Shown here piece after piece: positions 1 to 7,317 of a stretch of DNA of 61,135 nucleotides. Under the pieces are notes generated by a model. It was not told where the DNA came from. It worked only from the letters and a program-made list of their open reading frames with translations, and ran no database searches. The position numbers and the translations under genes were made by a program. This stretch comes from Candidatus Zixiibacteriota bacterium (lineage in GTDB: Bacteria > Zixibacteria > MSB-5A5 > GN15 > PGXB01), in NCBI GenBank assembly GCA_900498245.1, contig LS998015.1, forward strand, positions 3,246,668-3,307,802. Direction: 5' to 3'. How positions within the stretch are numbered: position 1 is the stretch's first letter; each line of letters begins with the position of its first letter.

Positions 1-57
1 GTCTTTCGAGAATTAGCGAGCCTGCGGATAAAAAGAATCCGGGCAAAGGAGAAGAAA

Positions 58-582
58 ATGCTTAGGAAAATCTTTACACTGAAGATGGCCATGATGGCAA
101 TCCTGGGAACGGCACTGATAATGTGGAGCTTCTCTCCGGCTATGGCGCAAGGCATGACCTCCGGGAAGACGATGGCGAAATCGACCAAGATGTCGCATAT
201 GAAATCCGGGAGTCATAAGGGAATTCTCGACGGCAAATATTTTTCCGGCACCGAAACCGGCAACGGCACTCGGGCCAATGAAACCGACGAAGTATATTTC
301 CGCGACGGGATGCTTCATTCCAAATCGGCGGATATGAAAAGTTTCGAACCGGCCCCTTATACCGCGACCGAGGAAAATGGGACAATTTCGTTCAAAGCCG
401 AAACCATGAGCAAAATGAATGGTAAAATGGAATGGAACGGCACGGTGAAGGATAATAAACTGGACGCGACGGTCACCTGGACCCGGAATGGAAAGGAACC
501 GACCACGTTGACAATAAATTGCTCCGAGTCGCAGCACTATAAAGGTGAAAAAATGGCTCCCGCTCCCACAATGAAGAAATAG
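58..582 (+). CDS. Secreted Met/Lys-rich protein of unknown function
   Basis: 174 residues. The first ~30 residues form a Sec-type signal peptide (basic start, hydrophobic stretch, AMA-type cleavage site near residue 30), so the protein should be exported. The mature N-terminus is rich in Met, Lys, His and Ser (about residues 31-55), a composition sometimes seen in periplasmic metal-binding proteins. The rest looks like a small beta-rich domain with one Cys near residue 154. An AAGGAG ribosome site lies just before the ATG. The gene stands alone and ends at a strong terminator. I do not recognise a family; metal binding is only a composition-based guess. Confidence 0.75.
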   Translation: MLRKIFTLKMAMMAILGTALIMWSFSPAMAQGMTSGKTMAKSTKMSHMKSGSHKGILDGKYFSGTETGNGTRANETDEVYFRDGMLHSKSADMKSFEPAPYTATEENGTISFKAETMSKMNGKMEWNGTVKDNKLDATVTWTRNGKEPTTLTINCSESQHYKGEKMAPAPTMKK

Positions 583-623
583 ATGGCGAGATAAACTCCG
601 CTTCATTTTGATTCATTGTAATA

Positions 624-656
624 GGACAAGGAATTCGTTCCTTGTCCTTTTTTTAT
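624..656 (+). terminator. Rho-independent terminator with UUCG tetraloop
   Basis: A perfect 10-bp stem (GGACAAGGAA / TTCCTTGTCC) closes a TTCG loop and is followed by seven T residues. It lies about 40 bases after the stop of the secreted protein gene and separates it from the EamA transporter. Confidence 0.93.
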
Positions 657-688
657 TCTCTACCCGGATAAAATTTTGATCCGGTCTG

Positions 689-716
689 TTGACATCTCAA
701 CCGCTTTAGGTACATT
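689..716 (+). promoter_or_regulatory. Candidate sigma70-type promoter for the EamA transporter
   Basis: TTGACA at 689-694, a 16-base spacer and TACATT at 711-716 lie 28 bases upstream of the ATG at 744, directly after a terminator. The -35 hexamer is a perfect consensus match. The predicted leader is short. A four-codon ATG-to-TGA frame at 733-747 overlaps the start codon and may be chance. Confidence 0.5.
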
Positions 717-743
717 CCAAGGCCAATCAAGTATGAGCGAAGA

Positions 744-1637
744 ATGACATCATATTTCGGCGAGATCCTGGCGATTCTCACGGCCCTGGTATGGGCCGGG
801 GCGGTCATCCTTTTCAAAAAGAGCGGTGAGCAGATGCACCCGATTTCGCTCAACCTGTTCAAGAATGTTCTGGCAGTTCTTTTAATCCTGATTACCATGC
901 CATTTATGGGAGAGACGATTTTCCGTGATGTCCCCATAGGCGATTATCTGCTTCTGTTCCTGAGCGGGATTATCGGGTTGGGGATCGCGGATACTTTTCT
1001 GCTCAAAAGTCTGAATCTGGTCGGAGCGGGGTTATCGGCGATTGTTTCCTGTCTTTATAGTCCTTTTATAATAGCCCTGTCACTGATTTTTCTAGGGGAA
1101 CAGCTCGGTTTTCTACAGGTATTGGGAGCGATGATGATTATCTCGGCGGTACTGACAGCGGTCGGAAAAAACGGGCACGAGAAACATCAGATAAGCCGCC
1201 GGGACCTTTGGCTGGGGATTTTCTACGGCGCCGTGGCCAATATCGCCACCGCGACCGGCGTGGTGATAATCAAACCGCTTCTGGCTCGTTCCCCGTTATT
1301 ATGGGCCACGGAGATGCGGCTTTTTAGTGGGATCGGCGTTCTGGTCATCGCCACCCTGATTCATAAGGACAGAAATAAAATTGCTCTCCCAAAGATGAAT
1401 ACCAAGGGGTGGGTATTCACCGTCTCCGGATCCTTTGCCGGAGCATATTTATCGATGATCTTATGGCTGGCGGCGATGAAAATAACGCAGGCATCGATTG
1501 CGGCCGCCCTGAATCAGACCAGCACGATTTTTATATTTGTATTCGCCTATCTCTTTCTCAAAGAAAAACTTAACCGTCAGAAGATTATCGGACTGGCCCT
1601 TGGAATAACGGGAACGGCTCTGGTGATGTTTGGTTAA
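744..1637 (+). CDS. EamA/DMT-family membrane transporter
   Basis: 297 residues, almost entirely hydrophobic, with about ten membrane helices arranged as two EamA repeats (about residues 3-140 and 150-297). Both repeats show the family's late motif of a Gly-rich helix followed by a Leu-Gly-Glu segment (LGEQLG near 115, LKEKLN near 273). DMT transporters in the inner membrane move small metabolites such as amino acids or their derivatives; the substrate cannot be read here. It is one of three EamA paralogues in the window. It has its own promoter-like site and no close operon partner. Confidence 0.9.
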   Translation: MTSYFGEILAILTALVWAGAVILFKKSGEQMHPISLNLFKNVLAVLLILITMPFMGETIFRDVPIGDYLLLFLSGIIGLGIADTFLLKSLNLVGAGLSAIVSCLYSPFIIALSLIFLGEQLGFLQVLGAMMIISAVLTAVGKNGHEKHQISRRDLWLGIFYGAVANIATATGVVIIKPLLARSPLLWATEMRLFSGIGVLVIATLIHKDRNKIALPKMNTKGWVFTVSGSFAGAYLSMILWLAAMKITQASIAAALNQTSTIFIFVFAYLFLKEKLNRQKIIGLALGITGTALVMFG

Positions 1638-1704
1638 GTCACTGGAATTCAAATAATTACAAAGATTTAGCGGATTATTCTCCAAAAATATCTCATTTAA
1701 TATT

Positions 1705-1763
1705 ATTAATAAATGGTGTCATATTTATTAATTTTATTGATATTATATGCAACATTTATTAAT
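1705..1763 (+). promoter_or_regulatory. AT-rich palindromic operator-like repeats before the DUF2089 gene
   Basis: The 10-mer ATTTATTAAT occurs at 1723-1732 and 1754-1763, 31 bases apart (about three helical turns). Its exact reverse complement lies at 1705-1714, forming an inverted repeat with an 8-base spacer. The downstream product carries a helix-turn-helix-like segment, so autoregulation is an attractive inference. Function is not shown. Confidence 0.4.
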
Positions 1764-1765
1764 TT
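1737..1765 (+). promoter_or_regulatory. Candidate promoter of the DUF2089/SHOCT pair
   Basis: TTGATA (1737-1742), a 17-base spacer and TAATTT (1760-1765) are spaced like a sigma70 promoter. The -10 overlaps the second ATTTATTAAT repeat, so a protein bound there would block it. In such AT-rich DNA the match could be chance. Confidence 0.3.
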
Positions 1766-1806
1766 ATCCCGTAGTTTAATAATAGAAGTTAATTAAAGGA
1801 GCCAAA

Positions 1807-2196
1807 ATGGCGCAGGATTGGAAAGAATTGACAAAATTGACCGAGGGTCAGGCGATGGCGATAGAGCGGGTTCGGCTGACCGGAAGGAATATTGTGATTG
1901 AGGGGGATTTTGAATTACCGCCTCTAGCGCGGCTGACCCAGGAGGACCAGGTCTTTGTGGCGGCCTTCGTGCGGACTCATGGCTCCATCAAAGAAATGGA
2001 ACAATTATTCGGGGTAAGTTATCCGACCATAAAAAGCCGGTTAAATCGAATCGGGGAACTGCTCAATTTTGTCAAATTCGAAGCGGCCCCAGCGGCTCCA
2101 AAAAATGAAATTCTGGATCGTCTCGAAAAAGGTGACATAACGGCCAAAGAGGCCATTGAAATTTTGAAAGGGAAAAAAGGAGGAAAAGATGTATGA
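1807..2196 (+). CDS. DUF2089-family DNA-binding-like protein with SHOCT-like tail
   Basis: 129 residues. Residues ~34-90 match the DUF2089 core: a GDFELPPLARL segment, an F-x-x-AFVRTHG helix, then SYPTIKSRLNRI, which resembles a helix-turn-helix recognition helix. The Cys zinc ribbon often present at the N-terminus of this family is absent. Residues ~100-122 (ILDRLEKG then ITAKEAIEIL) form a short SHOCT-like helical pair that is repeated in the next gene product. An AAAGGAG site precedes the ATG. The stop overlaps the next start by 8 bases, so the two are probably translated together. A transcriptional regulator is likely; its targets are unknown. Confidence 0.8.
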   Translation: MAQDWKELTKLTEGQAMAIERVRLTGRNIVIEGDFELPPLARLTQEDQVFVAAFVRTHGSIKEMEQLFGVSYPTIKSRLNRIGELLNFVKFEAAPAAPKNEILDRLEKGDITAKEAIEILKGKKGGKDV

Positions 2197-2671
2197 AGAA
2201 CGCCGTCGTATTCTGGAAATGGTGGCTTCCGGAAAAATTACCTCCGATGAAGCCGAGGAACTTCTTAATGCCCTTGACGCCGACCGCGACCGTGATGATG
2301 ATTATGAAAAAGATGACGACTCCGAATCCGATTCTTTCGGGCCCGGCCGAGATCACGATCCTCAGCCTGGACAGAATCCACGTTTTTTGAAGATTCTGGT
2401 CATTCCCGGTCATGGCGCACACGGAAATCACGGCAGCGAAATCGTGAAAATCAAGATTCCGCTGGCCCTGATGCGGGCGGGCATGAAGATGTCGTCTTTA
2501 ATTCCCGAACAAGCCAGAGAAAAGATCGAAACGGCCTTTCGAGAAAAGGGGATAAACTTCAATTTCGCCAACATGAAACCGGAGCAGTTCGACGAGATCA
2601 TGGCCGGGCTGAAAGAATTTCAAATCAAAGTAATTGACGGAGACGAAGTGGTGCGGATATCATGCGAATAG
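2189..2671 (+). CDS. SHOCT-like domain protein, partner of the DUF2089 protein
   Basis: 160 residues in three parts. Residues ~5-27 form a SHOCT-like helical hairpin (RRILEMVASGKIT then DEAEELL) also found at the end of the upstream protein. Residues ~30-60 are strongly acidic, Asp/Glu/Ser rich and probably disordered. Residues ~64-160 form a mixed domain in which a conserved-looking IKIPLALMRAGMK segment precedes a C-terminal DGDEVVRISCE strand, as in proteins paired with DUF4097/LiaX-type stress regulators. There is no signal peptide, so it is cytoplasmic. The GGAGG-containing end of the previous gene supplies its ribosome site. The pair may be a sensor/regulator unit; the signal is unknown. 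Confidence 0.75.
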   Translation: MYEERRRILEMVASGKITSDEAEELLNALDADRDRDDDYEKDDDSESDSFGPGRDHDPQPGQNPRFLKILVIPGHGAHGNHGSEIVKIKIPLALMRAGMKMSSLIPEQAREKIETAFREKGINFNFANMKPEQFDEIMAGLKEFQIKVIDGDEVVRISCE

Positions 2672-2704
2672 GGTGATATTCGGTTCTGTCAAACCTCGCA
2701 AAGG

Positions 2705-2743
2705 AACACTCTCCGACCCGAAGGGTTCGAGAGTGTTTTTTAT
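2705..2743 (+). terminator. Rho-independent terminator after the DUF2089/SHOCT pair
   Basis: The arms AACACTCTC and GAGAGTGTT close an inner CCC-GAA-GGG hairpin and are followed by six or seven T residues. The T run overlaps the stop codon of the convergent peptide deformylase gene (2740-2742). The opposite strand has no T run, so it acts on the plus strand only. Confidence 0.9.
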
Positions 2744-3246
2744 TGAGCCGCTATTTTAAGATACTCGGAGCGGAGCATAAAGGAGCGGGAGTCGATCGCC
2801 CGAGTTATGGTAAGGATGCCGTCAAGATGGTCACACTCATGCTGAAGCAGTTCCGACAAATCGCCGTCCAATTTCATTGAGGTTGGATTCCAGTCCTGAT
2901 TCAAAAAATCGATTTTGGTGCGTTTGAATCTTTTAACTTTAACCATCAGATCGGGGAACGACATGCAATTGTCCCAGACCTCCATTTCCTCAGAATCGGG
3001 AAAGGAGAGGACCGGATTGATAAAAACCTCAGGAGGATCACCGAGCATATAAATCAGACGTTTTCCGACCCCGATCTGAGGAGCGGCGATGGCCCGCCCG
3101 AAATTATATTTCTCGCGAAACGCCAGAATCGTATCATGCATATCAGTGACAATACTTTTGATCAGGGGCAATTCCTCCCGGCGGACGGTCTCGGCAATTT
3201 TGTAAAGCCGATCGTTTCCCAGGAGCAGAATCTCCCTGCCCGGCAC
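2740..3246 (-). CDS. def: Peptide deformylase (divergent)
   Basis: 168 residues. Peptide deformylases remove the N-formyl group from nascent proteins using a metal held by one Cys and two His. All three motifs are present but altered. Motif 1 reads GRAIAAPQ (50-57; usual GxGLAAPQ), motif 2 reads DNCMS (92-96, metal Cys94; usual EGCLS), and motif 3 is HECDH (136-140) with both His and the catalytic Glu. Translation starts at GTG immediately after the stop of the upstream methyltransferase, with an AGGA site inside that gene. The changed motifs suggest a type II/III-like or specialised paralogue, perhaps not the housekeeping copy. Confidence 0.85.
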   Translation of the reverse strand: MPGREILLLGNDRLYKIAETVRREELPLIKSIVTDMHDTILAFREKYNFGRAIAAPQIGVGKRLIYMLGDPPEVFINPVLSFPDSEEMEVWDNCMSFPDLMVKVKRFKRTKIDFLNQDWNPTSMKLDGDLSELLQHECDHLDGILTITRAIDSRSFMLRSEYLKIAAQ

Positions 3247-4026
3247 TTACTTTTTCCTCGCAACTAAAAGGGGGTATTTTTCAGAAGAAGCAGCGTCAGG
3301 CATTTTTGACGGGGCGAATTGGCCCACGGTGACCTCGAATCCGATTTCTTCGAGCGCTTCTATCCATTTCCGGACGGGGAATAGGCCGAGAATATAGCGG
3401 TCGGTCTGAAGATCGAGAAAACCCTCGCGGCGAATAAGGTAAACAAAGGTACATTCATAATTTTCATCATCGGAGTCAGGATCATAATTATTTTCGATAT
3501 AGGTCACTTCGATATTATCTTTTTTGAAATTCTCGACCACGGTGCGGTTCTGGACGAAATGTTCCGGCCATTCTTCGACATAGGTAATCAAGCGACCGTC
3601 TTTTTTCAGATGCATATAGGCGGTCAGAAAGGCGGCTTTGAGTTCTTCGAGAGTTTCCATATGAACCGAGGCATCATGAATGATGGCGGCGTTGAACTCC
3701 CGGTTCATGCGCGCGATCCGCATGTCATCGAGAAGGTATTCGACTTCGGGATTGAGTTTCCGGGCCAGAAGAAGCATCTGCGGATTGATGTCGATGCCGG
3801 TGATATCGAATGCCCGCTTGAGCACGGAATCGAGATGTCCGCCGCCACAGCCGAGATTGAGAAGGGTTTTTGCGCCCGGCGAGCATTCCTTTATTTTTTC
3901 AATAAAGAATTCCCCTTCGTCGATATAGGTCTCAGGGGGCGAGATAATAGGCCAGAGCCAGGAGAGGTCCCGGTACAACCGCATGGTTTCTTCCGCTTTC
4001 AATCTGATTTTCATCGAATTAATCAC
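3247..4026 (-). CDS. Class I SAM-dependent methyltransferase
   Basis: About 259 residues with a Rossmann-type methyltransferase core: motif I LLNLGCGGGHLD near residues 55-66, the acidic end of strand beta2 in GIDINPQ, and the motif III/IV region IIHDASVHM. Substrate is unknown; the sequence resembles small-molecule or quinone-type methyltransferases rather than rRNA enzymes. The listed start is a GTG overlapping the rqcH stop by 4 bases; an ATG at 4014 is an alternative. It lies between rqcH and the deformylase in a tight minus-strand set, which hints at a translation-linked job but does not prove it. Confidence 0.8.
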   Translation of the reverse strand: MINSMKIRLKAEETMRLYRDLSWLWPIISPPETYIDEGEFFIEKIKECSPGAKTLLNLGCGGGHLDSVLKRAFDITGIDINPQMLLLARKLNPEVEYLLDDMRIARMNREFNAAIIHDASVHMETLEELKAAFLTAYMHLKKDGRLITYVEEWPEHFVQNRTVVENFKKDNIEVTYIENNYDPDSDDENYECTFVYLIRREGFLDLQTDRYILGLFPVRKWIEALEEIGFEVTVGQFAPSKMPDAASSEKYPLLVARKK

Positions 4027-5699
4027 TCGTTTTTTTTCGGTTCGACCATCACCATCTTCTCCCGCTCCACCGTCACCAGCCCCGGTTTGGCTCCGCGCGG
4101 CTTGCGAACATAACGGCGCTCGGTATATATCACCGGCACGGTTTTGGAATGGCGGGCTTTGGAATGATAGGCGGCGATGGCGGCGGTTTCGGCAATTTCA
4201 TTTTTCGACGGTTGAAAATTCTTGTCCGGAAATTTCAGCACCACATGGGATCCGGGGCACTGTGCGGTATGGAACCACAGTTCATACGGCTTGGCATGAC
4301 CGAAAGTGGTGGCGTCGTTGTCGGCGCCGTCTTTTCCGATAAAAATGGTGACCCCGGTCGAAAGGGTATGGGCCCGGTACGGCAGGCGCGGGGCCTTTTC
4401 CCTCCTGACGGTCTCTTTCGGCAGAAGTTCAAAAATCTCCGAAGCATATTTTTGCGAAGCATGGTCGAAATCGCGCTCCAGTTCCTCGAGCATAATTCGA
4501 GCCATTTTCAATTCTTTGCGGGCAATTTCGAGGCGGCGCTCCAAAAGCGATAGTGATTCCTTACCTTTGCGGTATCTTTTGAAATAATCATCGGCGTTCG
4601 CGGCGGCATTGAGGGCCGGATTGAGGGGAATGGTTATTGTGGCATCAGCGGCACCATAGATGTCATGCAATTCGACCGCTTTCATTCCTTTCCGGACTGA
4701 CGGCAGGTTAATTTTCAGGATTTCCGCGTATTTTTTAAATATATCGGAGCGATCGGCTTGATGCAGATCGTCCTCTATATTTTTTTCTTTCTTTTCCAAT
4801 TTCCCCGCAAATCTGGTTACCGTATCGATCACCCGCTCCTGTTCCGATACTTCGATCTTATTTTCTTTGTTGGCCGTAATCATTTCGTAAATGGCTATCG
4901 ATAATGATTTAGCCTTTGTGAAATCATCCCCGAGTGAATGCAATTTGAAAGGGTAAACCAATATTCTGCCGGTCCGGGTATAAATATAGCCGTGATGATA
5001 ATTTTCGAAGCGGGAGGCCAGTTGAAGAAATTCGCGGTGCAATTCTTCGGCGGTCGCATGATGAGTCTCTCCCGCCGGTGACTCGCGGCGCAGTCCCGTT
5101 TTTAAGATTATCTCTTCGACCAAGTTGTCATCCATCCCCTGAATATTTTTTTTAAGAAACTGCTCCAATGAGATTTCACCGACGGCGGCAAGAGATTCCT
5201 CAAACTGCGCCAAAGTCATTTGCAGGGGGTTGAGTCTATCGAGAGGGGGCGGCGGAAGATATACGGAGGAGTCATCGAATTTCTTATTTCGCAGAGTCGC
5301 GAGGATTTTATTTTCGGAATCGACCAGCCAGATATTGCCGTGCGGGCCTATCGCTTCGACAATAATGCCGAATTTTTTGTTCTCCGATTCGATATCTATT
5401 TGGAAAATCCGGTCCAGGCCGAACTGACGGATAGATATGACTTTCCCTTTTTCGACGATCTGAAAAAACGGCCACGGTTTTTCGTCGCTCTTGATTTCTA
5501 TTTTTCCGCGCGGAATCAGGAAAGAGCCGAAACCGACCGGGTGATAGGCCAGCCCCAGCGCGAGGGTGCCGTCATCGGTCTTGAACATGATGAAAGCCAC
5601 CCGTTCCTTTTTGTAGAATTCCGTACCGGAGACGACAGCACCAATGAGTCGGTCGCTCAGTTCGCGCACCAGCGAATATATGTGCAGAGCGGTTTGCAT
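4023..5699 (-). CDS. rqcH: RqcH/NFACT-family ribosome quality control protein
   Basis: About 558 residues from the ATG at 5699. The order fits the NFACT family: NFACT-N (about 1-200, with GPHGNIWLVDSENKIL near the middle), a helix-hairpin-helix/coiled-coil section rich in Lys and Glu (about 270-430), and the NFACT-R (DUF814) domain near the end with LWFHTAQCPGSHVVL, AAYHSKAR and KPRGAKPGLV. RqcH binds stalled 50S-peptidyl-tRNA complexes and adds C-terminal alanine tails that target the nascent chain for degradation. The open frame runs 26 codons further upstream but crosses a terminator at 5736-5769, so the ATG at 5699 (start MQTALHIYSL) is chosen. A basic C-terminal tail ends the protein. 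Confidence 0.92.
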   Translation of the reverse strand: MQTALHIYSLVRELSDRLIGAVVSGTEFYKKERVAFIMFKTDDGTLALGLAYHPVGFGSFLIPRGKIEIKSDEKPWPFFQIVEKGKVISIRQFGLDRIFQIDIESENKKFGIIVEAIGPHGNIWLVDSENKILATLRNKKFDDSSVYLPPPPLDRLNPLQMTLAQFEESLAAVGEISLEQFLKKNIQGMDDNLVEEIILKTGLRRESPAGETHHATAEELHREFLQLASRFENYHHGYIYTRTGRILVYPFKLHSLGDDFTKAKSLSIAIYEMITANKENKIEVSEQERVIDTVTRFAGKLEKKEKNIEDDLHQADRSDIFKKYAEILKINLPSVRKGMKAVELHDIYGAADATITIPLNPALNAAANADDYFKRYRKGKESLSLLERRLEIARKELKMARIMLEELERDFDHASQKYASEIFELLPKETVRREKAPRLPYRAHTLSTGVTIFIGKDGADNDATTFGHAKPYELWFHTAQCPGSHVVLKFPDKNFQPSKNEIAETAAIAAYHSKARHSKTVPVIYTERRYVRKPRGAKPGLVTVEREKMVMVEPKKNE

Positions 5700-5735
5700 T
5701 GCGATAATATAACGCCTTCTTCCCGTAACTTTCGA

Positions 5736-5769
5736 CAAAAAAAGAGCGTCAGGACGGGGGTCCTGACGC
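5736..5769 (-). terminator. Rho-independent terminator after the fumarase/M48 genes
   Basis: A perfect 10-bp stem (GCGTCAGGAC / GTCCTGACGC) with a GGGG loop is followed, on the minus strand, by a run of seven T residues. It lies between the fumarase beta stop and the rqcH start and excludes the upstream in-frame extension of rqcH. Confidence 0.93.
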
Positions 5770-5843
5770 CGCATCAAATGAAATTCAACACCGCGCTATA
5801 GTGAATTTTGCCGCCGCACGTCAAAATTCAAAGGAGATACGAA

Positions 5844-6401
5844 TCATTTCTTCTCGTATTTGGCCACACCTTCTTTGTAGAGATTACCGCCGTGGCAGTC
5901 GAGGGCGACAATGGCGGGGAAATCCTTGACGGTCAACCTGCGGATGGCTTCGGCGCCCAATTCTTCATAGGCAACCATTTCGTTGCCGGTAATCGATTTG
6001 GCGATCAGGGCGGCGGCCCCGCCGGTGGCGGCGAAATAGACCGCCTTTTTCTCTTTCATTTTGGCGACCACTTCCGGGCCCATCTCTCCTTTGCCGATCA
6101 TTCCCTTCAAGCCGACTTCGATAATGCGGGGGGAATAGGCGTTCATGCGGGTCGAGGTGGTCGGGCCGACCGAGCCGATGACCTGTCCCGGTTTGGTGGG
6201 GGTTGGTCCGGCGAAATAAATTATCTGACCCTTGACATCGAACGGGAGTTTTTCGCCTTTATCGAGCAGTTCCACCATTTTCTTATGGGCGGCATCGCGG
6301 GCAGTATATATTTCCCCGGTGATAAGGACTTCATCGCCGGCCCTGAGGCCCATAACGACATCATCAGTCAGCGGGGTCTTGATACTTTTTTTCTGTGCCA
6401 T
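5844..6401 (-). CDS. Fumarate hydratase class I, beta subunit (FumA-type C-terminal domain)
   Basis: 185 residues that match the C-terminal half of iron-sulfur fumarase/L-tartrate dehydratase: LRAGDEVLITGEIYTARDAAHK near the start, GPTPTKPGQVIGSVGPTTS in the middle, then GKGEM and a Gly/Ala-rich AATGGAAAL stretch. With the alpha subunit encoded just upstream it should interconvert fumarate and malate in the citric acid cycle. L-tartrate dehydratase is an alternative, since the two share this fold. A GGAG site precedes the ATG. The gap to the alpha gene is 27 bases, so they form one operon ending at the terminator at 5736-5769. Confidence 0.92.
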   Translation of the reverse strand: MAQKKSIKTPLTDDVVMGLRAGDEVLITGEIYTARDAAHKKMVELLDKGEKLPFDVKGQIIYFAGPTPTKPGQVIGSVGPTTSTRMNAYSPRIIEVGLKGMIGKGEMGPEVVAKMKEKKAVYFAATGGAAALIAKSITGNEMVAYEELGAEAIRRLTVKDFPAIVALDCHGGNLYKEGVAKYEKK

Positions 6402-6428
6402 AATCTATCTCCAATTTCCTTTAACCGA

Positions 6429-7271
6429 TTATATGATTACTTCTTTGTGACGGGCGGCATGGCATTGGGTATTGACCGCCACCGGCAAACTGGCGATATG
6501 GCAGGGAAAAACTTCGACATGCACATCGAGCGCCGTGGTGGTTCCGCCCAAACCCTGAGGGCCGATACCGAGTTTATTTATTTTCTGCAACAGTTCCACT
6601 TCGAGGTCGGCATAGAACTTGTCGGGGTGACGGTTGCCGACTTCGCGCAGGAGGGCTTTTTTCGCCAGATAGGCGCATTTTTCGAAGGTCCCGCCGATAC
6701 CGACCCCGACAATTATCGGTGGACAGGGGTTGCCGCCGGAGCGTCGGACCCGGTCGATGACAAAATCCTTGACGCCCTGAATGCCATCGGCCGGCTTCAG
6801 CATCTTGACCTCGGACATATTTTCCGAACCTCCGCCTTTGGGGGCGATGGTTATTTTCAGTTTATCGCCCGGGACGATTTCCAGATGGATAATGGCGGGG
6901 GTGTTGTCGCCGGTATTTTTGCGGGAGAGCGGATCGGCCACAATCGATTTCCGCAGGTAGCCGTCCTTGTAACCCCGACGAACGCCTTCGTTGAGGGCTT
7001 CGGTCAGGTCGCCGCCGACAATTTGAACTTCCTGCCCCAATTGCACAAAAAGAACGGCAAATCCGGTATCCTGGCACATCGGAGCCATTTCGGTGCGGGC
7101 AATTTTGGCGTTATCCAGAACCTGATCCAGAATACCCCGTCCGACCGGCGATTCTTCGACGGCCCGGGCCTTTTCCATTGCTTCCACGACATCGTGTCCC
7201 AAATCAAAAGAAGCATCAATCGAGATTTTTTTGACGGCCTCGATGATGGCATCGGTACTTATTTGACGCAT
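6429..7271 (-). CDS. Fumarate hydratase class I, alpha subunit ([4Fe-4S])
   Basis: 280 residues from the ATG at 7271, which has a GGAG site; the frame is open seven codons further. Cys66 (in MCQDTG), Cys183 (in NPCPP) and Cys270 show the 117/87 residue spacing expected for the three cluster ligands of class I fumarases and tartrate dehydratases. GGGSENMSE and GPQGLGGTT are the conserved substrate/cluster loops. It forms the heteromeric two-subunit version of the enzyme, oxygen-sensitive in known relatives. This implies a citric acid cycle or fumarate metabolism suited to low oxygen. Confidence 0.93.
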   Translation of the reverse strand: MRQISTDAIIEAVKKISIDASFDLGHDVVEAMEKARAVEESPVGRGILDQVLDNAKIARTEMAPMCQDTGFAVLFVQLGQEVQIVGGDLTEALNEGVRRGYKDGYLRKSIVADPLSRKNTGDNTPAIIHLEIVPGDKLKITIAPKGGGSENMSEVKMLKPADGIQGVKDFVIDRVRRSGGNPCPPIIVGVGIGGTFEKCAYLAKKALLREVGNRHPDKFYADLEVELLQKINKLGIGPQGLGGTTTALDVHVEVFPCHIASLPVAVNTQCHAARHKEVII

Positions 7272-7317
7272 ATCAATTCTCCACGAATGCAATTATGTAA
7301 ATGTCCTAACAATCAAT

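Noticed and set aside
733-747. Four-codon upstream frame overlapping the EamA start
   Set aside because: Too short and without its own ribosome site; probably chance.
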